Notes under the pieces: generated by a model | Databases searched by the model: none | Seen by the model: the letters and a program-made list of their open reading frames with translations, nothing else | Told to the model about the DNA's origin: nothing | Shown: positions 1 to 6,701 of the stretch, in pieces | Position numbering within the stretch: the first letter of the stretch is position 1 | How the letters are laid out: each line of letters opens with the position of its first letter | DNA from: CAZMCC01 sp964564695 | Lineage (GTDB): Bacteria > Planctomycetota > Phycisphaerae > Phycisphaerales > UBA1924 | Assembly (NCBI GenBank): GCA_964564695.1 | Contig: CAZMCC010000043.1 | Location: 1 to 32,991, forward strand | Direction: 5' to 3' | DNA length: 32,991 nucleotides | Made by a program: the position numbers and the translations under genes

Positions 1-55
1 ATCATGGGGAATCGTATCTGGCGTTCGTTTCGCGGCATGGCCCCCGGTGCGCTTC

Positions 56-92
56 AAAAAAAACACCGAGGAGGCGGGACGCCTCCTCGGTG
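56..92 (-). terminator. Rho-independent terminator of infC
   Basis: A perfect 12-bp stem (64-75 with 81-92) closes a 5-base loop. On the minus strand it is followed by eight T residues (A8 at 56-63). It lies about 50 bases past the infC stop codon, so infC is probably not co-transcribed with rpmI and rplT, which often follow it in other bacteria. The inner part of the hairpin, AGGCGGGACGCCT on the plus strand, is identical to the core of the palindromic repeat inside the heptosyltransferase gene at 4367-4390. Confidence 0.9.
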
Positions 93-141
93 GCTTGGTC
101 TAGCGGATGATGCCGGGGGCCCGTCGGATCGGGCGCCGGAC

Positions 142-873
142 TCAGGTCGTGGTCTGCTCGACGGTCTCCGCCTCGTCGTCGTCGTCGTCCTCGGCCTCCG
201 CCGCCGTTTCCTCGAGCTTGGCGAGCGCGGCCTTTGCTTCTTCCTCGTGGGCCTGGGCGGCCGCCTCTTCGCTGATGCCTTCGCGCTCGGCCTTGTCCTT
301 GGCGAGCTTGCGCTTGAGGGCGTCGATCTTGGGCTTGTCGGGGGCGAGGATGATGCTGGCCTGCTTGCCGAACCAGCGGGGGGTCTGCTCGACCTTGGCG
401 ATGTCGACGAGGGCGTCGGCGAACTTCTTGAGGCGGGCGAGGCCGATGTCCTTGTGGGCGATCTCGCGCCCGCGGAACTTCTGCGTCACCATGACCTTGT
501 GTCCGGCCATGAGGAAGCGGCGCGACTGGTCGTTGCGGATCTGCACGTCGTGCGGGTCGATCTTGACGGAGCGACCGAGGCGCACTTCCTTCATTTCCGC
601 GGCCTTGGACCCGGCCCGCGAGGTCTTCTCCTGCTTGGAGAGCTCGTACTTGTACTTGCCGTAGTCCAGGATCTTGCACACCGGCGGGCGCGCGTCGGGC
701 TGGATCTCGACGAGGTCGAGGCCGGCCTGGTCGGCCATGCGCATGGCCTCGGCGGTGTCGACCACGCCGATCTGCGAGTTGTCGGCCCCGATCAGTCGGA
801 TCGGGGTGATGCGGATCATGTGGTTGACGCGCGTGCGGCGGGGGGCGGTGTTGTCTCGGGAAAAGCGGCTAAT
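142..873 (-). CDS. infC: Translation initiation factor IF-3 with probable AUU start
   Basis: IF-3 binds the 30S subunit and checks the start codon and initiator tRNA. The protein shows both IF-3 domains: an N-terminal part with PIRLIGADNSQIGVV and DLVEIQPDARPPVCKILDYGKYKYE, a Lys-rich linker, and a C-terminal part with MKEVRLGRSVKIDPHD and VMVTQKFRGREI. The first ATG, at 819, would cut off a conserved start: the upstream in-frame codons read RRTRVNH, which joined to MIRITPIRL matches the family pattern R-x-N-x-x-IR-x-x-x-(V/I)RL. No ATG, GTG or TTG exists between that ATG and the upstream stop at 889-891. The only near-cognate candidate is ATT at 871-873, placed 8 bases after AGGAG (886-882). 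AUU starts are known in infC, where IF-3 represses its own translation. The 243-residue product is longer than the usual ~180 because of an acidic tail (EDDDDDEAE). Family call very sure; start inferred. Confidence 0.93.
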   Translation of the reverse strand: MSRFSRDNTAPRRTRVNHMIRITPIRLIGADNSQIGVVDTAEAMRMADQAGLDLVEIQPDARPPVCKILDYGKYKYELSKQEKTSRAGSKAAEMKEVRLGRSVKIDPHDVQIRNDQSRRFLMAGHKVMVTQKFRGREIAHKDIGLARLKKFADALVDIAKVEQTPRWFGKQASIILAPDKPKIDALKRKLAKDKAEREGISEEAAAQAHEEEAKAALAKLEETAAEAEDDDDDEAETVEQTTT

Positions 874-891
874 GGGGTCTACTCCTGCTCA

Positions 892-1377
892 GGGCTCTGT
901 CAAGCCCGTACGCCAACGCGGCGCACGGACCACTTCATCCGGGCATCGGCCCGGCACGGCTGGTGGCATTCTCGATAATGATCGGCACGCCGGTCATGGG
1001 CGTGCGCACGAGGCGCGGCCCGTCTGATGAATCCCGCTCGGCTTCGCTGGTCTCGTCACTCGCGGGGTCTCATTCAGGGGCGGCTCGGGTAAAGGAACGC
1101 GCGGGTCGGACCGTCCAAAGCGGCCGGGGCCGGCCTGGAGGGTGATTCCGCGTCCGTAATTTGTAACCCACTCCCGGGGCCGATGCAAGGGCCTTGGTCG
1201 AGGAAGATGCGGGTATCCCCGCTCGCCGCCGGAGGGGCTGGTCGGGCGGATTTACCGGTTCCGGGCCACATATGGATGCGTCCGCGCAGGGAGCGCGGGT
1301 CGGGGGCAGGCCGCTGGCTTCATGGAACCTTCGTTCAAAGCGGTCAGGGCGACCCGTGGCGGCCATGGAACAGATGA
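892..1377. other. Gene-free stretch upstream of infC
   Basis: Between the divergent infC and the first dockerin gene fragment no convincing gene is seen. The open frames here are short, Arg/Pro/Gly-rich and unlike any family I recognise. A small hairpin (GGGCT with AGCCC, 892-908) lies just upstream of the infC ribosome binding site. The infC promoter should be in this stretch, but I cannot place it with confidence. The missing 5' part of the dockerin gene that begins in frame at 1378 would also have been here. Confidence 0.5.
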
Positions 1378-2364
1378 CGACCACGGTCCGAAACGACGCC
1401 TCTCGCCCCTCGCTTCAACGCGGGTGTTGCGTTCGACGTGGACGGCGCCGGCCCATTGGGGGAGGAAGTGATCGTCGGGGGCCAGTTCACCTCGATCGGT
1501 GGAGTGTCGGCACTCAACATCGCCCGCTTCGACGGGTCGGCGTGGCACGCCACCGGCAGTGGCATTTCGAACGAAGTCGCTGATCTCGAGGTTGTCGATC
1601 TTGACGGCGCGGGTCCGCTTCCCGCTCAGCTCTTTGCCGCGAGAACGACCGGTGTCGTGCGCTGGAACGGCCTTACGTGGACGCAGCTGCCCTTCACGGG
1701 CGGTACGAACCAGGCGTTTACGCTCGAGGCGTTCGACCCCGACGGCCCCGGCCCGATCGCGCCGAAGCTTGCGATCGGCGGGCGGCTGACGACCGGCTCG
1801 CCTCCGACGACGACGCGCCCCGTGTGGTTCTGGGACGGGACCACGCTCACGCCCGCGCCGGGGTTCGCTTCCAACGAGTTCGCGTACGCCCTGGAGTCCT
1901 TCGATCCGGACGGCCCGGCGGGGCCGGCTCCGTCGTCGCTGTACGTCGCGATGGAGGCCGCGCCGCACTTCCGGCGCGTGACCGCCACCGGCTGGGAACT
2001 TCCCGAGGGCGGCGAACTCGGCCCGTCGAGCACCGTCCTGCAGATGTTCCCGTTCGACGAGGACGGCCCCGGCCCGGGCACGGGCGGGCTGTACCTCTTC
2101 AGCAACTTCCTCAGCGCCGGCGGCGTCCCCAGCGGCTTCGCCGCGCGGTGGGGCTGCCCGATCGAGCCGGTGTGCAGCGCCGACTGGGACCACAACGGGA
2201 TCGTGAACTCGACGGACGTGGGCGAGTTCATCAACGACTGGTTCGTCGACCAGGCCGAGGGCACGCTCGTCACGGACTTTGACGGCAACGGCGTCGTGAA
2301 CTCAACGGACGTCGGGGAGTTCATCAACGCCTACTTCGAGCAGACCGCGCTGGGCTGCGGGTGA
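1378..2364 (+). pseudogene. 5'-truncated GC-type dockerin-anchored secreted protein
   Basis: The frame is open from a TGA at 1375-1377 to 2364. Homology-like sequence starts before the first usable start codon (GTG 1438): the preceding codons read RFNAGVAFDV and continue straight into the repeat. The body has several repeats of the form (F/D)-D-x-DG-(A/P)-GP followed by a strand such as LAIGG or VIVGGQF, probably beta-propeller-like blades. The C-terminus is a dockerin-like module with two EF-hand-like repeats (DWDHNGIVNSTDVGEFIN and DFDGNGVVNSTDVGEFIN), opened by Cys at CSADWD and closed by GCG. No signal peptide precedes it in any frame, although such proteins are exported. I therefore read it as a gene that lost its 5' end, or one with an upstream frameshift or assembly error. 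The C-terminal module is the secure part. It is followed by a second, also damaged relative. Confidence 0.7.
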
Positions 2365-2404
2365 CGTCGGCGGGCCTGCCGGTAGCGGGAATCTGTACAT
2401 GAAA

Positions 2405-2434
2405 TTGGTGATCCACCGGCCCGCGCGGTAGGCT
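2405..2434 (+). promoter_or_regulatory. Possible promoter of second dockerin gene
   Basis: TTGGTG (2405-2410) and TAGGCT (2429-2434) are separated by 18 bases and lie about 50 bases before the start codon at 2487. That start has its own Shine-Dalgarno site, AAGGGG (2474-2479). The boxes match the consensus only in part, so this is a weak call from spacing and position. Confidence 0.3.
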
Positions 2435-2486
2435 CTATGGCCGAGTTCTTCGGTTCTCGTCTCGTTCTCTCTCAAGGGGTATCGAC

Positions 2487-3208
2487 ATGCTGCTGACTCG
2501 TGTCTCGTGCGCCGTTTCGGTGTCGGCCGCGCTCACCTGCGCCGCTTCCGGTCAGTGCATTCCGCAGTGGTCCGGGGAGTTTGACCCCGGTGACCCGGAC
2601 GGGCCCATCTCCACGATGGCATGGTTCGACGACGCCGCGGGCATGCGCCTGTACGCATCGGGCGCCTTCCGCACGATCGGGGGCGTTCTCACCTCCGGGC
2701 ACGCGCGGTGGGACGGCCAGGCGTGGCAGGTGATCAAACGTCCCGTCGGGCGCGCTCGTCAACCGCTGGAAGGTCGTTTCCGATGCCGCCGCGGTTCCGC
2801 GACTGCTGGCGATCGGCGCGATCGATGGGCAGCACCGTCAGCCGGTGGGGGTGTGGAACGGCTCGGGGCTGACCACGTTTGCGCTGTCGTCGTGGCAGGG
2901 GATCGCGCGCGACGCGACGCGGTTTGATCCCGACGGCGCGGGCCCGAGCCCGTCGCTGCTGATCGTCGCGGGTGACTTCAACCTTTCGGGCGACCCGGTG
3001 CCCGGTCGGCCCGCTGTGCTCGGCCGACTGGGACGCGAGCGGCTACATCTCCGACGCCGACGTGGGCGCGTACCTCGCCGCCTGGCACGCCGACCTCGAA
3101 GCCGGCACGCTCGTGACCGACTTCAACCACGACGGCGTCGTCAACTCCGTCGACGTCGGCGAGTTCGTCAATGCGTGGTTTGAGCAGGCGGCCAAGGGTT
3201 GCGGCTGA
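2487..3208 (+). pseudogene. GC-type dockerin-anchored secreted protein, frame disrupted
   Basis: The start is clear: AAGGGG lies 7 bases before ATG 2487 and a Sec signal peptide follows (hydrophobic core, cleavage near ASGQ-C). The protein then runs through three frames. Frame one (2487 to about 2740) gives the signal peptide and TIGGVLTSGHARWDGQAW. A second frame (about 2740-2998) gives ALVNRWKVV, GVWNGSGLTTFAL and FDPDGAGPSPSLLIVAGDF. A third frame (about 2999-3208) gives CPVGPLCSADWD, the dockerin repeats and the terminal GCG. No stop codon falls inside the three parts. At the second junction the linker seen in the upstream neighbour (SGFAARWG) is missing, which suggests small deletions, not single-base errors alone. 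It is a shorter paralogue of the gene before it. Either a young pseudogene or, less likely, sequencing error. Confidence 0.75.
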
Positions 3209-3241
3209 CCAGCGAGTGGCGCGGCACACGGCGGGGTCGAA

Positions 3242-3247
3242 TATCCT
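3242..3247 (+). promoter_or_regulatory. -10-like box, possible leaderless start of heptosyltransferase gene
   Basis: TATCCT is followed after 7 bases by the GTG start at 3255. A TAnnnT box at this distance would put the transcription start on or next to the start codon. No clear -35 box is seen. Similar arrangements precede other genes in this window (14199, 18447 minus strand, 23525). Confidence 0.4.
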
Positions 3248-3254
3248 CCAAGGC

Positions 3255-4586
3255 GTGTCTACCGACCCCCCCCCCGCCGTGCCGCTGCCGACTCGATTGC
3301 TCGTCGTCGTCCCTTCGTGGGTCGGCGACGCGGTGATGGCGACGCCGGCGCTGCAGGTGCTTCGCGGAGCGATGCCGGGGGCGTTCATCGGGGCGCTGGC
3401 GCGCCCGGGCATCGACGAGCTGCTCGCGGGCACGACCATGCCCCCCTCCACTCCCACGAGCACCGGTGCGAGCCTCATCGATCACTGGCACGTCGAGCGG
3501 GCCAGCGGGGTGATGGGGCCCAAGCACGTGGCCGCTCGCGTGAGGCCGATGCGGTACGACGCGGCCCTGCTGCTCACCAACTCGTTCAGCACGGCCCTTG
3601 TCACACGCCTGGCGTTCATCCCACGGCGCGTCGGGTACGACCGCGACGCCCGAGGCCTGCTGCTCACCGATCGCATCGCCGCCGAGCGCGTGGGTGGGGG
3701 GGCGTCAAGCTGGGTTCCCGAATCACTCCGCGCGTTCAAGCCCGTGCCGGCGGTGGCGTACTACCTCCACGCCGCCCGGTGGCTCCTGGGCACGCGCGAC
3801 GCGGTCGCTCCCGCGAGCGATCCGCCGCTGCGGTTGGGCACAACCCCCGCGCAGGACGTGGCGGCAACGGCACTGCTCGCTCGCGCGGGGCTCAGCGATC
3901 GCGCGTTCGCGCTGCTCAATCCGGGCGGGAACAACCCGGCGAAGCGGTGGCCCGTCGACCGGTTCGCGCTCCTCGCGGCCCATCTGTGGCGAGAGCACGG
4001 GCTCGCGATCGCGATCAACGGCTCGCCCGCCGAGGCCCCCCTCGTCGCGCAGATCGCCGCCGGTGCGCGGTCGCACGCCGTGCCCGCCGACGCGATCGCC
4101 GAATTGCCCACCCTCGGCGTCACGCTCGGGGCCCTCAAGGGCGCGGTGAGGGCGGCGAAAGTGATGGTGACCAACGACACCGGCCCGCGCCACCTCGCGG
4201 CGGCGCTGGGCACGCCGTGCGTGTCACTTTTCGGTCCCACCGATCACCGCTGGACGACGCTCTCGGACTCCGTGCAGTGGGGTGGCACAGGCGTCCCGCC
4301 TGTGTCGGCCGCCTCGGCCGAGTCGGGCGTACCGAAGGAGTTCCCGATCGCGCAGAACGCCAGGATCACAGGCGGGACGCCTGTGCCACCGATGCAGATT
4401 CCCCGCGAGATCTTCATGCTGGCCGACCCCACGATGCCCGCGGACCAAACGGCCGACGACCATCCGGAACGGTGCCGGATCGACCGGATCGAGTTCTCGG
4501 GTGGGGGGGGCGTGGCGGCGGCGGTCGACGCCCTGCTGGCGACGCGGCCGGCACCGTTCGGTCCGGTTCGTTCGGGCTTGGGTTGA
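3255..4586 (+). CDS. waaF: Family 9 glycosyltransferase, heptosyltransferase II-like
   Basis: The protein adds a heptose to the lipopolysaccharide inner core or a related envelope glycan, working at the cytoplasmic face. Family signs are the N-terminal LLVVVPSWVGDAVMATPAL, the mid-protein NPGGNNPAKRWPVDRFALLAAHL, and VMVTNDTGPRHLAAALGTPCVSLFGPTDHRWT, which holds the nucleotide-sugar-binding D-T-G-x-x-H/R-x-A region. The GTG at 3255 was chosen because upstream extensions run into the preceding dockerin gene and a leaderless-type TATCCT box precedes it. A C9 run follows the start. Oddity: after DHRWT, where many WaaF proteins carry a Cys-rich CPLGHHRC-type loop, the sequence holds an in-frame inverted-repeat element (4281-4390) translated as GTGVPPV...GGTPVPP. 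The frame then continues to a normal-looking end. The insertion probably sits in a surface loop, but activity cannot be judged. It could instead transfer another sugar of the same family. Confidence 0.85.
   Translation: MSTDPPPAVPLPTRLLVVVPSWVGDAVMATPALQVLRGAMPGAFIGALARPGIDELLAGTTMPPSTPTSTGASLIDHWHVERASGVMGPKHVAARVRPMRYDAALLLTNSFSTALVTRLAFIPRRVGYDRDARGLLLTDRIAAERVGGGASSWVPESLRAFKPVPAVAYYLHAARWLLGTRDAVAPASDPPLRLGTTPAQDVAATALLARAGLSDRAFALLNPGGNNPAKRWPVDRFALLAAHLWREHGLAIAINGSPAEAPLVAQIAAGARSHAVPADAIAELPTLGVTLGALKGAVRAAKVMVTNDTGPRHLAAALGTPCVSLFGPTDHRWTTLSDSVQWGGTGVPPVSAASAESGVPKEFPIAQNARITGGTPVPPMQIPREIFMLADPTMPADQTADDHPERCRIDRIEFSGGGGVAAAVDALLATRPAPFGPVRSGLG
4281..4390 (+). repeat. Inverted pair of palindromic repeats (REPIN-like) inside coding sequence
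   Basis: Two 24-base arms (4281-4304 and 4367-4390) are perfect reverse complements, separated by 62 bases. Each arm is itself a hairpin: the core CACAGGCGTCCCGCCTGTG has an 8-bp stem and a 3-base loop. Thus the whole can fold as two small hairpins or one long one. The encoded peptides are GTGVPPV and GGTPVPP, a signature I have met often in planctomycete and verrucomicrobial proteins. The length keeps the host reading frame open. This has the layout of a REP doublet as mobilised by RAYT transposases, but no such transposase is in the window. Confidence 0.85.
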
Positions 4587-4610
4587 CCAGCGACCGGGCC
4601 GATGTACGAT
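4583..4610 (+). promoter_or_regulatory. Promoter of tRNA-Ala
   Basis: TTGACC (4583-4588) and TACGAT (4605-4610) are spaced by 16 bases, which would start transcription near 4617, about 43 bases before the tRNA. The -35 box overlaps the stop codon of the heptosyltransferase gene. The same spacing and nearly the same boxes precede the 23S rRNA gene at 31586. Confidence 0.65.
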
Positions 4611-4659
4611 CTCGTCCCCTGTCGCCACCGGGTTCACCCCCGTCGTCGACACGCCAGCC

Positions 4660-4734
4660 GGGGGCATAGCTCAGTTTTGGTAGAGCGCATCCATGGCATG
4701 GATGAGGTCAGGGGTTCGAGTCCCCTTGCCTCCA
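4660..4734 (+). tRNA. tRNA-Ala (anticodon GGC)
   Basis: A full cloverleaf can be drawn. The acceptor stem is GGGGGCA with TGCCTCC. The D stem is GCTC with GAGC (4669-4672, 4683-4686). The anticodon stem is CATCC with GGATG around the loop ATGGCAT (4693-4699), giving anticodon GGC for codon GCC. The T arm is AGGGG-TTCGAGT-CCCCT. The acceptor carries the G3-U70 wobble pair and A73, which identify alanine tRNAs to AlaRS. CCA is not encoded and must be added after processing. Confidence 0.97.
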
Positions 4735-4747
4735 CTTCTCGGCTGAA

Positions 4748-4784
4748 CGAGCCCGGGTCCAACGACCCGGGCTCGTGTCGTTTT
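4748..4784 (+). terminator. Rho-independent terminator of tRNA-Ala
   Basis: A perfect 12-bp GC-rich stem (4748-4759 with 4764-4775) with loop CAAC is followed by TGTCGTTTT. It lies 14 bases after the tRNA, so the tRNA forms a single-gene transcription unit. Confidence 0.9.
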
Positions 4785-4899
4785 GGATCAAATTGAGAGC
4801 GGGCCGCGTGTGCTTTTTACGCGGGCTTCATTCGTGCGTGCCATCTTCTTGTTCGTGGCGTCCTGCCCGGGCGTCACGCGGCAGAGGAGGCGAGCGGGC

Positions 4900-5562
4900 A
4901 TGGTCTTCCTCAAATCGGTGTGTGCGTTGTTGCTGCTCGTGATCCTGAGCGCAACGCGTGGCCCCTCGGGGAGCGGGGAGGCCGCGGGCGCCGCTGGGGT
5001 CACGGGGGTCGACTCCGGCGATGAATTCCCGCCCGACCGGCTCGTGGCGATCACGACGGAGTGGCTCGACGAGGTGCCGGTGTGCACCACGCGCGAGATG
5101 CACCGGCCGCCGACGCCGGAACTGCCGGCGATTCTCGACGAGGGCGCGGAACGGCACGGGGGGGAAGGTTCGCAAGAGCTGTTGAGTTCACTCGCCGCGA
5201 TCCGGACCGAGGGCGGGATGATGGACCCCGTCCTCTCCGAGTTGCTGCTGCCCGAGGTCGGCGTGAACGACGAGCTGCCTCTCGGCGCGGCCATGGATTC
5301 GGTTGGCGGCGCCAGTAGCACGCGCACGTCTTTCAGCACGCTGCCCACCGATGGCGGAGCGGGGCCGACGGCGATCGCGGGCTTCGTGCCCACGGGAGCG
5401 GCGTCGGGTGGGGGAGGCGGCGGGGGAGGGGGGGGAGGCGGGGGCGGCGGGATCGGCGTGGGGATCGTGGGCGGTGCGAACGCGTTGGTGCTGCCGGCGC
5501 CGGGGACGGCCGTGCTGCTCGCGACGGCCTTGGGGATCGCGGCGGCACGCGGACGCCGGTGA
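4900..5562 (+). CDS. Exported protein with PEP-CTERM-like tail and polyglycine run
   Basis: I do not recognise the main body. ATG 4900 is chosen because GAGGAGG (4884-4890) lies 9 bases upstream and a signal peptide follows (MVFLKSVCALLLLVILSATRG). A longer frame back to 4783 would begin inside the tRNA terminator. The 220-residue protein is acidic and low in complexity in its middle, then has 15 glycines in a row (5407-5451). It ends in a short motif plus hydrophobic helix plus basic tail: LPAPGTAVLLATALGIAAARGRR pattern, that is P-A-P-G-T, about 16 hydrophobic residues, then R-G-R-R. This resembles PEP-CTERM sorting signals processed by exosortase, with PAPGT in place of PEP. No exosortase is in the window. 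The likely location is the outer surface or extracellular matrix. An eight-G tract (5428-5435) could slip and remove the tail. Confidence 0.7.
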   Translation: MVFLKSVCALLLLVILSATRGPSGSGEAAGAAGVTGVDSGDEFPPDRLVAITTEWLDEVPVCTTREMHRPPTPELPAILDEGAERHGGEGSQELLSSLAAIRTEGGMMDPVLSELLLPEVGVNDELPLGAAMDSVGGASSTRTSFSTLPTDGGAGPTAIAGFVPTGAASGGGGGGGGGGGGGGGIGVGIVGGANALVLPAPGTAVLLATALGIAAARGRR

Positions 5563-5641
5563 GCTCCGGCATGCAACAGCGAAGCGGCTGACGAGGTCGA
5601 CGTTCCGGGTTGGCGGCTATGCGCGGACCCCGCAATGAAGA

Positions 5642-5673
5642 ACGGGCCCGGATCGCGTGTGATCCGGGCCCGT
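5642..5673 (-). terminator. Hairpin between convergent genes, probable terminator
   Basis: A perfect 13-bp stem (5642-5654 with 5661-5673) with a 6-base loop sits between the ends of the plus-strand exported-protein gene and the minus-strand OmpA-like gene. Read on the minus strand it is followed by TTCTTCATT, a weak T tract; on the plus strand there is none. It most likely serves the OmpA-like gene and may act in both directions. Confidence 0.65.
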
Positions 5674-5703
5674 CGGGAGTTGAACTGGTTGTGGCCTACG
5701 CGA

Positions 5704-6567
5704 TCACTTGACCGTGTCGTCGTTGGTGTTCGACGGGCGGCTGGGGGTCGCGGCCGGCTCGGTCGGGGCGCTCACGGTCGGGCGACCGGAACCCAGGCCC
5801 TTGACGAGGAAGATCTCGACGCGCCGGTTCTGGGGCGTGTTGCCGCTGGCGGTGTTGGCGACCATGGGGAGGTACTCGCCGCGGCCGGCGACTTCAACGC
5901 GCTCGGCCTGGACGCCCATGTGCACCAGCTCGTTGCGGGCGGAGATGGCCCGGTGAGCGGAAAGGTGGACGTTGGTGGGGTGGCGCTGGGCGGTCTTGGA
6001 GCTGATCTTCTGGCTGTCGGTGTGGCCGACGACGCGGACGTCGTAGTTGATGGTGGAAGCGGAGTTGAGGATGCGGGCGAGGGCGTCGAGGCTCTGCTTG
6101 CCGCCGCTGGTGATCTCGTCGGAGCCGGAAGCGAAGGTGAGGTCGCTCTTGAAGCGGACCATGCCGCGCTGCCGGTCGTACTCGATGACGTCGGGGTACT
6201 GGGCGGCCAGGGCTTGGAGCGCGGCGTCGGTCTCGGGGTCGAGCGAGCCGAAGCTCAAGCCCTTGAGCTTGTCGTCCATCGCCAGCAGCTGCGCCTGCAG
6301 ACGGCTGTTCTCGGCGATGAGCTGGGAGACCTGGTCGCGTCCGCCGCCGGCGGTGCGGTTGGCGGCGTCCATGCTGGCCTGGAGGCTGGAGATGGTCGCG
6401 TCCTTGGCCTCGAGCTCGGCGACCAGCTGCTGGTTGCGGTCGGTGAGGGCCCGGTTGGACTCGAGCAGGTCGTTGTTCTTGTTGTTGCAGCCCCCGAGGC
6501 CGGCAAGGGCCATGGCGCCCAGGGCCGCCGCGAGTGTCCAGGTGCGTCGAATGCTCATCGTCTTCAT
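5704..6567 (-). CDS. OmpA-family peptidoglycan-binding lipoprotein
   Basis: The protein anchors the outer membrane to peptidoglycan. It starts with a lipoprotein signal: basic MKTMSIRR, a hydrophobic core and the lipobox AGLGGC with the lipidated Cys at residue 27. A coiled-coil region follows (about residues 30-100; ESNRALTDRNQQLVAELEAKDATI). An OmpA C-terminal domain (about 130-270) contains VRFKSDLTFASGSDEI, VVGHTDS and the NRRVEIFL end motif that holds the diaminopimelate-contacting Arg. A Pro/Ser/Thr-rich tail follows. ATG 6567 is chosen over an upstream start at 6639 because the signal peptide begins there and GGGA lies 7 bases before it. The 287 residues and the order lipobox, coiled coil, OmpA domain resemble Pal/YiaD-type lipoproteins. 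It is divergent from the amidohydrolase gene. Confidence 0.9.
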   Translation of the reverse strand: MKTMSIRRTWTLAAALGAMALAGLGGCNNKNNDLLESNRALTDRNQQLVAELEAKDATISSLQASMDAANRTAGGGRDQVSQLIAENSRLQAQLLAMDDKLKGLSFGSLDPETDAALQALAAQYPDVIEYDRQRGMVRFKSDLTFASGSDEITSGGKQSLDALARILNSASTINYDVRVVGHTDSQKISSKTAQRHPTNVHLSAHRAISARNELVHMGVQAERVEVAGRGEYLPMVANTASGNTPQNRRVEIFLVKGLGSGRPTVSAPTEPAATPSRPSNTNDDTVK

Positions 6568-6701
6568 GGTGGTCCCGTCCGCTCCCGCCCGCTGTGGGCG
6601 AAGATGATGAGGCCGGCGGGGGCGGTACGCTCCCACCATTCCGGCCTCGGTGCCGTGCGCTAGAAAGTGCCGGACATTATCGGAGCAGGGGCAAAACTTC
6701 C

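Noticed and set aside
1..38. A minus-strand ATG at 38 as the start of a gene after infC (for example rpmI)
   Set aside because: Only 12 codons are visible, they do not match ribosomal protein L35, and a strong terminator lies just upstream.
870..904. TTGACA-16-TAGACC on the minus strand as the infC promoter
   Set aside because: It would start transcription downstream of AGGAG and the ATT codon, which together best explain the conserved N-terminus. The -10 match is poor. It cannot be fully excluded.
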